From Haloferacaceae archaeon (GTDB lineage: Archaea > Halobacteriota > Halobacteria > Halobacteriales > Haloferacaceae): 25,579 nucleotides of DNA. The stretch is taken from assembly GCA_018609965.1 (NCBI GenBank), contig JAHENP010000090.1:1-25579 (forward strand). The letters run 5' to 3'. Positions 16,798 through 24,423 of the stretch are shown here, piece by piece. Positions within the stretch are counted from its first letter, which is position 1. The number at the start of each line of letters is the position of its first letter. A program made the translations under genes and the position numbers. Under the pieces are notes generated by a model. That model was not told the origin of the DNA, did no database searches, and saw only the letters and a program-made list of their open reading frames with translations.

Positions 16798-16807
16798 GAT
16801 ATAAATG
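16798..16807 (-). promoter_or_regulatory. TATA box for the truncated epimerase gene
   Basis: CATTTATATC on the minus strand is centred about 28 bases before ATG 16774. The same box plus the nearby TCCGATCATG occurs at the 13.86-kb promoter. Confidence 0.55.
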
Positions 16808-16873
16808 TACGTCGGTCCGATCATGAACGGCCGACACGTCGGACTGCGGCGTACAGACGGCGGAAGCGCCACC

Positions 16874-17872
16874 TCAGAACTCGGCGCAGTTGCGGATGCG
16901 GTCCCAGTTGTCCTCGAACCAATCGTGGACCTCGTCGAGTCCCTCCTCGAAGCCCGTCTCCGGCTCGTACCCCAGCACGCGCCGCGACTTCTCGATGGAG
17001 CCGACGATCCGCGCCTTGTTGTCCCACTTCCGACGGCCGACGTACTCGACGCCGGCGTCCGTCTCGACGCGGTCGCTGATCGCCTCGGCCATCTCGATCA
17101 CCTGCGTGTCGCCGCCGGTGGCGAGGTTGAACGGCTCGCCGACGGCCTCCTCGACGACCGCCATCCGCACTAGCCCGTCCACGATGTCGCCGACGTACGT
17201 CCAGTCGCGGGTCTCCGTCCCGTCGCCGGTGATCGGGAGCGTCTCCCCCTGCTTCGCCCAGTAGAAGAAGTTCGGGATCACGTTCCGGTACTTCCCGGGC
17301 ACCTCGCCCGGCCCGAAGGAGTTGAAAAACCGCGCGTTGGCGATCGGGAGGTCGTACAGTTGGTGGAAGTAGTAGGTGTACATCTCGCCAAGCTGTTTCG
17401 TCACCTGGTACGGCGTGTCGTGGCGGATCGTGAAGTCGTCCTCCTCGTAGGGAATCTCCGCGTCCCCGCCGTAGATGCCACAGCCGGAGGAGGCGTATAC
17501 GAACCGCTCGACGCCGGTGAGATGGGCGTACTGGAGCGTCTTCAGCGTGCCCTGTCCGTTGACGAGTAGGTCCGTTTCTGGGTGGTCCACTGAGTTCTTG
17601 TTGGCGAAGTGGGCCGCGAGGTGGAACACGTACGCCGGGTCGTGTTTGAACAGCCGTTTCAGCTTCTCCTCGTCGAGGACGCTCCCCTCGATCAGCGTCA
17701 CCTGCTCGTCCTCCGGGAGCAACCAGCGGTACCCTGACGAGAGATCGTCGAGGATCACGACCTCCTCGGGGTCGTACGTGAGCAGCCGCTCGACGAGGTT
17801 ACTGCCGATGGCACCCGCCCCACCCGTGATCGCCACGGTCGCCCCGGTGAACTCGGAGTCAAGTGAATCCAT
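16874..17872 (-). CDS. NAD-dependent epimerase/dehydratase (UDP-glucose 4-epimerase-like SDR)
   Basis: A 332-residue extended SDR enzyme. It has the NAD-binding TGGAGAIGSNLVERLL (15-30), the acidic pair VVILDDLSSG, AYVFHLAAHFANKNS with HPETDLLVNGQGT, the catalytic SSGCGIYG and YQVTK (Tyr-xxx-Lys), ARFFNSFGPGE, ITGDGTETRDWTYVGDIVDG and a normal C-terminus. It interconverts or dehydrates a nucleotide sugar in the cytoplasm; GalE-type C4 epimerisation is the closest guess but specificity cannot be read. ATG 17872 is 26 bases after a T-rich box (17897-17902). It is the complete version of the family broken in the adjacent 16250-16774 remnant. Confidence 0.9.
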   Translation of the reverse strand: MDSLDSEFTGATVAITGGAGAIGSNLVERLLTYDPEEVVILDDLSSGYRWLLPEDEQVTLIEGSVLDEEKLKRLFKHDPAYVFHLAAHFANKNSVDHPETDLLVNGQGTLKTLQYAHLTGVERFVYASSGCGIYGGDAEIPYEEDDFTIRHDTPYQVTKQLGEMYTYYFHQLYDLPIANARFFNSFGPGEVPGKYRNVIPNFFYWAKQGETLPITGDGTETRDWTYVGDIVDGLVRMAVVEEAVGEPFNLATGGDTQVIEMAEAISDRVETDAGVEYVGRRKWDNKARIVGSIEKSRRVLGYEPETGFEEGLDEVHDWFEDNWDRIRNCAEF

Positions 17873-17896
17873 GTCCGAGGTCTACGGTCGGAGTAC

Positions 17897-17940
17897 AAAA
17901 AAGCTACCCACTTCCCGTACGGCCGGCCGGAGACGGCCGT
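17897..17940 (-). terminator. Hairpin and T-run downstream of the 18.0-kb epimerase gene; T-run doubles as promoter box
   Basis: On the minus strand, ACGGCCG and CGGCCGT form a 7-base stem (17919-17925 with 17934-17940, 8-base loop), followed after 16 bases by T6 (17902-17897). This can end the upstream minus-strand transcript. The T6 is also centred 26-28 bases before ATG 17872, so it may act as the TATA element of the next gene. Confidence 0.4.
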
Positions 17941-18020
17941 CGCGAGAGGTTGCTGGTCGCGGGTAGGTCGACGTTCGCGTCGTGTGTCCGCCAGGGGAGC
18001 CGTCGGTCGTGGCGTCTGGC

Positions 18021-18941
18021 TCAGAGGTCGTAGTGGTCGCGGTACCAGTCGATGGTGCGGGCCAGGCCCTCTTCGGGTGGGACGGACGGGTCGTGGTCAA
18101 GGTGGTCGCGGGCTTTGCTGCTGTTGATCCGCTTCACCTCGGTCGTCATCGGTTCGGGGTCCTCGTAGGTCACTATCGAGTCGTCCTTGTCGAGGTAGCC
18201 GAGGATGATGTCCGACAGCTCCGTGATCGAGATCTCCCACTCTGGGTTGCCACCGATGTTGTACGTCTCGCCGGGGTGGAACTCGTCCACGATGTTCGCC
18301 AATGTCTCCACCGTGTCGTCTACATAGTCGAAGATACGCTTGTGCCCCTGGTACACCGTGTACGGCTCGTCGTGGAGCGCGTGCCACACGAAGATGGGGA
18401 CGACACCGCGGTATTCGTGGTATGCCTTGTGCGGTCCGTAACAGTTCACTGGGCGGACGATCACCGACTCCGTGCCGAACTCCTCGGCGGCGTTCTTCAC
18501 TTGCATCTCGTTTGCCCGCTTCGAGATGGCGTAATCGTTCAGCAGGTGGATCGACGCCTCCTCGGTGAGTTCCTCGTACAGTTCCCCCGCGTGGTCACCG
18601 TACACCTCCGCGCTGCTGAACTGTACCAGCCGGAACCCGTACTCGTGTTGGAGCCTAAGGACGTTCTTCGTGCCGACGGCGTTAGCCCGCCAGAGGTTTT
18701 CGTAGTGGTCCTCACCGTTCCAGCGCCCGTACTCGGCGGCAGCATGGTAGACGTACTCGAAGTCGTGGTCAGCGATCACCTCCTCCAGCTGTCGGTACTC
18801 GCCCACGTCCACCCGGTAGTGACGCTCGTCGCTGGAGAACGCCACGTCCGCCGTCCACACGTTGTGGCCACGTCCGCGGAGTTCCTGTGTGAGGTTCTTA
18901 CCGATGAAGCCCGCACCGCCGGTGACGAGAACTTCTGCCAT
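18021..18941 (-). CDS. NAD-dependent epimerase/dehydratase (SDR, RmlB/GalE-like)
   Basis: A 306-residue extended SDR enzyme: EVLVTGGAGFIGKNL (NAD-binding), FEYVYHAAAEYGRWN, RLVQFSSAEVYGD (catalytic Ser) and YAISK (Tyr-xxx-Lys), VRPVNCYGPH, HKRIFDYVDDTVETL, YNIGGNPEWEISI and a complete C-terminus. It belongs with dTDP-glucose 4,6-dehydratase and UDP-sugar epimerases; the exact reaction is uncertain. ATG 18941 is 26 bases after a GTTATC box (minus strand, 18967-18972), consistent with a leaderless message. It follows a long AT-rich spacer after wecB and precedes another SDR gene by 148 bases. Confidence 0.9.
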   Translation of the reverse strand: MAEVLVTGGAGFIGKNLTQELRGRGHNVWTADVAFSSDERHYRVDVGEYRQLEEVIADHDFEYVYHAAAEYGRWNGEDHYENLWRANAVGTKNVLRLQHEYGFRLVQFSSAEVYGDHAGELYEELTEEASIHLLNDYAISKRANEMQVKNAAEEFGTESVIVRPVNCYGPHKAYHEYRGVVPIFVWHALHDEPYTVYQGHKRIFDYVDDTVETLANIVDEFHPGETYNIGGNPEWEISITELSDIILGYLDKDDSIVTYEDPEPMTTEVKRINSSKARDHLDHDPSVPPEEGLARTIDWYRDHYDL

Positions 18942-18995
18942 CGTCTCTCATCTACAAGGGCACGCCGATAACAATTGGGAACCTGCACCGAATTT

Positions 18996-19026
18996 TTCGG
19001 GTAAGCTGTTGAGTATGTAACCCGAA
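18996..19026. other. Inverted repeat at the edge of the AT-rich spacer
   Basis: TTCGGGT (18996-19002) and ACCCGAA (19020-19026) are perfect 7-base inverted arms 17 bases apart. A smaller palindrome, CCGAA-TTT-TTCGG, spans 18989-19001. Position upstream of the epimerase promoter suggests a regulator-binding site or a transcript-end hairpin. Confidence 0.4.
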
Positions 19027-19105
19027 TCTAAATATGTTATTATATTTTTATATTAATAGTTAAAATAAAACAAAAATTATATTAAAATTATACAAAATTA
19101 TGAAT
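19025..19105. other. Very AT-rich intergenic stretch
   Basis: About 80 bases made almost entirely of A and T, with runs such as TATTTTTATATTAATAG, in an otherwise GC-rich window. It lies between the end of wecB (19159) and the start of the SDR gene (18941). On the minus strand it contains T5-T4 runs that could terminate the wecB transcript; it has no ORF of note. Confidence 0.8.
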
Positions 19106-19158
19106 ATTGCGGCTCTCGATCACGGGTATTCACCACAGAGTCGCTAGGCCGACCACAC

Positions 19159-20253
19159 TCACCCGTTCACGTCGGAGACGAACGTCTCGACGATGCGCTC
19201 GCCGGCCCGCCCGTCGCCGAACGGGTTCTCCCAGTCCGTCGGGGCGTCGGCCATCTTCACGGCAGCGGCGACGATCCGGTCAGGCTCGACGCCTGCGAGG
19301 ACGTTCGCGCCGACCGAGACCGTCTCCGGTCGCTCGGTGTTGTCCCGCAGTGTCACGCACGGCACGCCCAGCGTACACGCCTCCTCCTGAACGCCGCCGG
19401 AGTCCGTCAGGATCAGCTGCGCCCCCGCCTGCAACCGGAGGAAGTCGAGGTAGTCCAGCGGCTCGACGAGCCGGATCGTCTCCGGTGGGGTCAGCGACGC
19501 GGCGTCCAACTGCTCCCGTGCCCGCGGGTGGATCGGGTAGATCACGGGGCCGTCGAACCGGCGGGCGACGCGGTCGGCACCGTCGAGCAGCCCCGCCAGC
19601 CGGTCCACCTCGTCGACGTTCTCCGCCCGGTGTGCCGTCAGCAGAACGTACGACCCCGCAGTCACGCCGAGGTCGGCGTGGACCGTGCTCTTCTCGGCCG
19701 CGATCTCACGGTGCTGCTCGACGGCGTCCACCACGGTGTTGCCGGTGACGGCGATCCGCTCCTTGGGAATCCCCTCCGTCTGGAGTTGGTCGGCGGCGTG
19801 ATCCGTCGGGGCGAACAACTCGTCGGCGACGTGGTCGGCGACAATCCGGTTGATCTCCTCGGGCATCGAGCGATCGAAGCTCCGGAGCCCCGCCTCGATA
19901 TGGCCCAGCGTCGTGTCCAGCTTCGCGGCCGCTAGCGCCCCGGCGAGGACGCTGTTGGTGTCCCCTTGTACTAACACCGTCGCCGGGTTGAGGTTGTCGA
20001 TGGCTGTCTCGACGCCCGCGAGGATCGCCCCCGTCTGCGCGCCGTGGGAGTCAGAGCCGACCGCGAGGTTTCGATCCGGCGTCGGGAGGTCGAGTTGGCG
20101 GAAGAATACCTCGTTCAGCTGCTCGGAGTAGTGTTGACCCGTGTGGACCAGCGAGAACGACACATCGTGGCCACGGAGCGCCCGCACCACCGGCGCGAGT
20201 TTGACAATCTCCGGGCGAGTGCCGAGCACCACGAGGACGGTGGTGTCGCTCAC
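19159..20253 (-). CDS. wecB: UDP-N-acetylglucosamine 2-epimerase (non-hydrolysing)
   Basis: A 364-residue protein. VLVVLGTRPEIVKLAPVVRA (6-25), LVHTGQHYSEQLNEVFF, LVQGDTNSVLAGALAA, LGHIEAGLRS, MPEEINR, LTAHRAENV, YPIHPR, LTDSGGVQEEACTLGVPCVT and RDNTERPETV are the full signature of the WecB/MnaA family. It converts UDP-GlcNAc to UDP-ManNAc in the cytoplasm, which is the entry to ManNAc or ManNAcA in the glycan. The start is GTG 20253, overlapping the TGA of the upstream GT2 gene as GTGA, so the two genes form a coupled pair. glmU and glmS at the right edge supply its substrate. Confidence 0.96.
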   Translation of the reverse strand: MSDTTVLVVLGTRPEIVKLAPVVRALRGHDVSFSLVHTGQHYSEQLNEVFFRQLDLPTPDRNLAVGSDSHGAQTGAILAGVETAIDNLNPATVLVQGDTNSVLAGALAAAKLDTTLGHIEAGLRSFDRSMPEEINRIVADHVADELFAPTDHAADQLQTEGIPKERIAVTGNTVVDAVEQHREIAAEKSTVHADLGVTAGSYVLLTAHRAENVDEVDRLAGLLDGADRVARRFDGPVIYPIHPRAREQLDAASLTPPETIRLVEPLDYLDFLRLQAGAQLILTDSGGVQEEACTLGVPCVTLRDNTERPETVSVGANVLAGVEPDRIVAAAVKMADAPTDWENPFGDGRAGERIVETFVSDVNG

Positions 20254-21566
20254 GGTTCCCTCCTGACGCGCACCAGCGAGTGGAGGATGATCGCCGTGAA
20301 GCAGGCGTAGGTCCCAATCAGGAAGAAGAACATCGCCGTCAGCGCATGCCCCGGCGGGAAGACGCCGTTCGTCGTGTACAACACGGTCGTCCGGTAGGCA
20401 AAAAACAACCCCACCAACACGAGCGCGACTCCCGGGACGCCGGTGCTGGCGATGGGGTGTTCCGCCTCGATGGTCCTGATGAGGTTCCCGATCAGCGTCA
20501 GCCCGTGCTGGACCGGGTGGTACTCGCTCGTCTCGTCGAGGTCATACCGGACGGTGGTCCCGACCTCCTCGACGGTGTAGCCGTGTCTGTTGGCGTGATG
20601 GAGGATGTCCGTGCTCGCGCCCATGTCGGTGCCGATGGTGTCGTCCGCGACGAGGGTGTCCACGGCCCGCTGGTTGTAACAGCGGAAGCCACACTGGGTG
20701 TCGTAGATCCACGAGGAGGGGTGCAGCGCCCCCAGACTGAGGTTGGTGAGGATTCCGACCACGAACAGCCCCAGCCGCCGGTACGCCGGCACGTCCGTCT
20801 CCGCGCCGTCGGTGAATCGGCTCCCGGTGACGATCTCCGCCTCCGTCTCCCGCTGGGTCTCCACGAGCCGCGGCACGTCGGCGGGGTCGTGTTGCCCGTC
20901 CGCGTCGAGGATCAGGAAGTGATCTGTGTCGCGGTCGTCGGCCGCCTCGAACAGCGTGCGGAGCGCCGCGCCGTACCCGCGGTTGCGGTCGTGTTCGACC
21001 ACCGTCGCCCCCGCCTCACGGGCGACCCGTGCGGTGTCGTCGTCACTCCCGTCGTCGGCGACGACGACGGCGTCGGCGTACGGCAGCGTCTCCGTGACGA
21101 CCTCGCGGATGGAGTTAGCCTCGTTGTACGCCGGGATGCCGACTACCACCTCGGCTTCGCCGTCGGCCCGCTCCGCCGGAACGGCGTCGACGACGTACTC
21201 GCCGTCCTGAAGCCGCACGAGTGTCTCCTCGTAGGCGATCTTACGGGTTGGGTCCGTCTGAAAGACCAGTCCGGCGTGTGACCACGCCCGCGCACTCGCT
21301 GCGAGTTGGTCGCGGAGGCCCGGTGTGTTTGTCACATCGTCTATCGGGTCCACGACCTCGACGTCGAGCTGGCGTGCGTACTCCAGTACGTCCAGCTCCG
21401 GCGTTCCGGCGTGGGTGACGAGTACGGGGTACCCTAGGTGTGTCGCCCGGAGGACAGTCCGAGCGACGGCGTCCGCCGTCTCTGGACGGGCGACAACCCC
21501 GACTGCCACCGATCGATCCTTGAGCTTCCGTTGCGGCCCCGCCCTGTCCGTCACGTGACTTGTCAT
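20250..21566 (-). CDS. Membrane-anchored GT2 glycosyltransferase with N-terminal extra domain
   Basis: A 438-residue protein. Residues about 18-130 form an alpha/beta domain (VAVGVVARPETADAVARTV, YPVLVTHAG, LDVEVVDPIDDV) not part of the GT2 core. Residues about 139-340 are a GT2 (GT-A) domain: VVGIPAYNEANSI, VVVADDGSDDDTA, RNRGYGAALRTLF, HFLILDADGQHDP with the DxD pair (D221, D223), GSRFTDG, and DTQCGFRCYN. Two C-terminal helices follow (GVALVLVGLFFAYRTTVLY and ALTAMFFFLIGTYACF). This is like dolichyl-phosphate sugar synthases such as AglJ, with an additional N-terminal domain. ATG 21566 is chosen: the in-frame ATG 21614 falls in the TATA box. A polyprenyl-phosphate acceptor is likely, not proven. 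Confidence 0.85.
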   Translation of the reverse strand: MTSHVTDRAGPQRKLKDRSVAVGVVARPETADAVARTVLRATHLGYPVLVTHAGTPELDVLEYARQLDVEVVDPIDDVTNTPGLRDQLAASARAWSHAGLVFQTDPTRKIAYEETLVRLQDGEYVVDAVPAERADGEAEVVVGIPAYNEANSIREVVTETLPYADAVVVADDGSDDDTARVAREAGATVVEHDRNRGYGAALRTLFEAADDRDTDHFLILDADGQHDPADVPRLVETQRETEAEIVTGSRFTDGAETDVPAYRRLGLFVVGILTNLSLGALHPSSWIYDTQCGFRCYNQRAVDTLVADDTIGTDMGASTDILHHANRHGYTVEEVGTTVRYDLDETSEYHPVQHGLTLIGNLIRTIEAEHPIASTGVPGVALVLVGLFFAYRTTVLYTTNGVFPPGHALTAMFFFLIGTYACFTAIILHSLVRVRREP

Positions 21567-21612
21567 GGGTGATCCAAAGCGTCCAGCACCCCTGCTGGCG
21601 TATGTGGGCGCC

Positions 21613-21620
21613 ATTTAAAT
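21613..21620 (-). promoter_or_regulatory. TATA box for the GT2-wecB pair
   Basis: The palindrome ATTTAAAT predicts a transcript start near 21590, giving a leader of about 24 bases before ATG 21566. It excludes the in-frame ATG at 21614 as the start. Confidence 0.55.
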
Positions 21621-21685
21621 AGTGTTGCGATGTATGGGGCAGATATTGAGGGAGGCTCTGTGATTTGTATACGGTCAAAAGTGTC

Positions 21686-22142
21686 GTGACGCGCTCGGAC
21701 CCTCGCGTGGCACTCCCCCGGCTGCTCGCCGTGGTCGGATATCGCTCGCCGTCGCGTTCGGACTGGTGCTGTTCGGTGCGGGCTACCCGCTGTTCTGTTT
21801 CCCGCCTCCCGGTGGAGACGGTCGGCGAGTCGGACTCACTTGACCGCCCGGCGATGCGGCTCTTGGCTACCACATCGGTGAGTGTAGTGGCCGTCGTCGT
21901 CAGTGTCGCCCTCCCAATCGGCTCGGCCAAGTACACTGCAGCGACGGCAACCGCCCCGGTGGTTACCGTCAGCGGGATAACCGCGACGCATGTCGCAATT
22001 GAGCGGCTGCCGTCGGAGAGAGAGACGCGAACGGCATGCGAGCCTCGTCCTGGCCATCGCGGTCGCACTTGCGCTTGTCACCGTCTCAGGGATCGTCCTC
22101 ATGATCAAGAACGACGGGCGGTTTACCGAAGTCGTCGTCTAG
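21686..22142 (+). pseudogene. Frameshifted, 3'-truncated DUF1616 gene
   Basis: Pieces in different frames follow the intact DUF1616 protein (2941-3861) in order. AVAFGLVLFGAGYPLFCF matches VVAFGLLLFGAGYPFVCL. A hydrophobic middle stretch (VVAVVVSVALPIGSAKYTA) fits the next helices. VLAIAVALALVTVSGIVLMI with NDGRFTEVVV then matches ILLVAVVLAVTSVSY with NGEQFTEFGVL. It ends in a stop at 22140-22142, exactly where the exported domain should begin, so the beta-rich domain is absent. At least two frame changes interrupt it. It has a GTG at 21686 as its probable original start. Confidence 0.85.
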
Positions 22143-22944
22143 CCACCGCGACGACGAGTGCCGCGACCGCCGGCTCAACTGTGACCACCAGCCCGGTATT
22201 GAGGAATATCAAAGCGTCGGGCCCCAACGCCCCTGGAATCGACAACTCGAAGCAGCGCGACTCTTCGTAACCGCGCAGCAACGGCAGCCCGGTGTTCCTG
22301 CCGGACGGCGAGACGCCGGGGAAGATCGCCAGTCCCTACACAAGCCCGACCACCACCGCGTCAACCAGGCGTCGGTGTCGTTTTCGTCTCTCCCGCTCGC
22401 TCGTCGGAGTGTTGCTGGTCGCGGCCGGTGCGTTCTAACAACACTCCGACGACGACGAAGGTACCCCCACCGATTTCCGAGACAAGTCCCGCGAGCGTCT
22501 CGTAGGTGATGATCCCAACGACACCGGACGCGAGTGTCGCAACCACGAAGAACGTCCGCGTGTGGTGTATCTCCTCACCAGTGACGCTCGTGGCAGGTGT
22601 GCTCCCTCCGCCGGTCGGTGTGCTCGCGCCCTCACCTGTCCCGCACGCGTGCCACTACTGCCGAGCAATACCCGAGTCTCTCTACCGTCTGAGGACACAC
22701 GGTGGTCGTCGCGCCACGGCCGCCACCGCGGCGGTGCCCACAGCAACTCGCTGAGTCGCGTCCGGTAGTACACCGCTGTGGACCCGGCGGTACCGACGTG
22801 GAGGAACAGTGCAAACGCGACCGTTTTCCCGAGCGACCGGCTGAGCAGCACCAGCGCGACGTTCCCCTCGCTGGAGATCGGTAGCCATTCGAAGATACCC
22901 TGGACGATATCAGCGACTACCGCGACGAGGTGTGTCCGGTACAC
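22141..22944 (-). pseudogene. uppP: Decayed undecaprenyl-diphosphatase (UppP/BacA) gene
   Basis: The minus strand shows, in order and in separate frames, the whole UppP layout. From GTG 22944: IVQGIFEWLPISSEGNVALV (active-site 'EWLPISSEG' repeat 1) and ALFLHVGTAGSTAVYYR. After a frameshift: FFVVATLASGVVGIITYETL. After another: DAVVVGLV-TAG-GLAIFPGVSPSG (active-site repeat 2; normally VGLVQG-x-A-x-x-PGVSRSG), LLRGYEES and ELSIPGALG. The TAG at 22336-22338 is a single-base change from the expected CAG, and the conserved SRSG reads SPSG. The last helices are missing at the junction with the DUF1616 remnant. UppP recycles polyprenyl-diphosphate carriers; this copy is dead. Confidence 0.9.
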
Positions 22945-23098
22945 CCGTCGTCCCACCGAGGGAGGCGGCCACGGTTGAACCTGTACGGCTCGCGACGCGC
23001 ATTGCCGGTGTGGCCGCTCGCCGTGGGTCGCACGGAGCAGCCGACCGTATCTACTCCGAGTCACAACGACTTTGCTCCTGTCGGTCGTCGCCAGGGAC

Positions 23099-24346
23099 GT
23101 GCAAACGGTACTCCTCGCAGCCGGACAGGGAACACGGATGCGACCGCTCACGGACTGTCGCCCGAAGCCGATGCTCCCGGTCGCTGGCGAGCCGCTGGCG
23201 GCACACACCGCCCACGCCGCTGTCGCGGCTGGCGCTACACGCCTGGTGCTTGTCGTCGGGTACGAGGCCGCGGCCGTCCGCGAGCACTTCGGCGACGAGT
23301 TCGCCGGTGTGCCCGTCACGTACGCCGTGCAAGAACGACAACGTGGCACCGCCGACGCGGTTCGGGCCGCGGCCGACCAGTTAAATAACGAGCCGTTCGT
23401 CGTGCTCAACGGGGACGCGTTGTACGACCACGCGTCGCTGACGACGCTGTACGATACCGGGCCGGCGGTCGGCTCGTTCCGCGTTGAGAACCCTTCAGCA
23501 TACGGCGTGCTCCACCTCGCGGACGACTCCGACGAGTCACACGACGATGCGGCCGACTCGGGCGGCGAGACGGCCGCAGGTGGGCTCCCACGGGTCACGG
23601 GCGTGACGGAGAAGCCAGCGGACCCGCCGTCGAACTTGGTCAACATCGGCGCGTACGTGTTCCCGGCAGCGGCACGCGAGTGGCTTGACGTCGGAGAGAG
23701 CGAGCGCGGTGAGGCAGAACTCACGGACGTACTCGCGCACGCGTGCGATATGATGACGGTGCGGGCGGTGTCGTTCGAGCGGTGGCTCGACGTTGGCAGG
23801 CCGTGGGAACTGCTGGTCGCCAACGAGTGGCAACTCGCCGACCTCGAACGGCAGATCGACGGAGATGTCCATGTGGACGCAGAACTCCGTGGTAACGTAG
23901 TCGTTGAGACAGGCGCCCACGTGGACAGTGGCGTCGTGGTTGAGGGACCGGTACTGATCCGGGCTGACGCGGAGATCGGTCCGAACGCTTATATCCGCGG
24001 GGCAACTCTAATCGGGTCAGATGTCAGAGTCGGTCATGCCGTTGAGGTGAAGAACAGCGTTCTGATGCAGGGGGCCACTGTCGGCCACCTCTCGTACGTC
24101 GGTGACAGTGTACTCGGTCGCAACGTGAACTTCGGTGCTGGCACCACAGTCGCAAATCTCCGCCACGACGGGAAAGATGTCCAGACCATCGTGAAGGGTG
24201 AAAGCGTCTCGACCGCCCGCCGCAAGTACGGTGTTGTGTGCGGGGACGGGGTGAAGACGGGCATCCAGACGAGTCTTAACGCCGGTGTCGTCCTCAAGAC
24301 GGATCAGACGACACTCCCGGGAGAGCGTGTCCTGACCAACAAGTAA
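23099..24346 (+). CDS. glmU: Bifunctional sugar-1-phosphate nucleotidylyltransferase/acetyltransferase (GlmU-type)
   Basis: A 415-residue protein. The N-terminal nucleotidyltransferase domain has MQTVLLAAGQGTRMRPLT with RPKPMLPVAGEP (the GxGTRxxPxxxxxPK signature), VVLNGDALYD and TGVTEKPADPPSNLVNIG. From about residue 230 it is a left-handed beta-helix of hexapeptide repeats (AELRGNVVVETGAHVDSGVV, EIGPNAYIRGATLIGSDVRV), then NFGAGTTVANLRHDGK and KTGIQTSLNAGVVL, characteristic of archaeal GlmU. It would make UDP-GlcNAc from GlcN-1-P, acetyl-CoA and UTP; closely related archaeal enzymes use other sugars, so glmU is the best but not only name. GTG 23099 is preferred over TTG 23072 because the domain starts there and a weak T-rich box (23071-23073) lies 26 bases upstream. 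It is convergent with glmS. Confidence 0.88.
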   Translation: MQTVLLAAGQGTRMRPLTDCRPKPMLPVAGEPLAAHTAHAAVAAGATRLVLVVGYEAAAVREHFGDEFAGVPVTYAVQERQRGTADAVRAAADQLNNEPFVVLNGDALYDHASLTTLYDTGPAVGSFRVENPSAYGVLHLADDSDESHDDAADSGGETAAGGLPRVTGVTEKPADPPSNLVNIGAYVFPAAAREWLDVGESERGEAELTDVLAHACDMMTVRAVSFERWLDVGRPWELLVANEWQLADLERQIDGDVHVDAELRGNVVVETGAHVDSGVVVEGPVLIRADAEIGPNAYIRGATLIGSDVRVGHAVEVKNSVLMQGATVGHLSYVGDSVLGRNVNFGAGTTVANLRHDGKDVQTIVKGESVSTARRKYGVVCGDGVKTGIQTSLNAGVVLKTDQTTLPGERVLTNK

Positions 24347-24423
24347 TCGCCTCATGAGACGGCGTCACCGACCGGCACGAGCGTCAATCAGTGCCCCTCA
24401 CAGACTGCTCCGTTCCACGTGGG

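Noticed and set aside
16805..17173. A plus-strand frame beginning at the 16.8-kb TATA box
   Set aside because: ATG 16824 is only 22 bases from the box and the product is antisense to a good SDR gene.
19025..19105. Replication origin
   Set aside because: AT-rich, but no origin-recognition-box repeats and no orc1/cdc6 gene nearby in the window.
22435..23823. A 462-codon minus-strand frame over glmU and uppP
   Set aside because: Only its last third, from about 22944 downward, has meaning, and that is the first piece of the uppP pseudogene. The rest is antisense to glmU.
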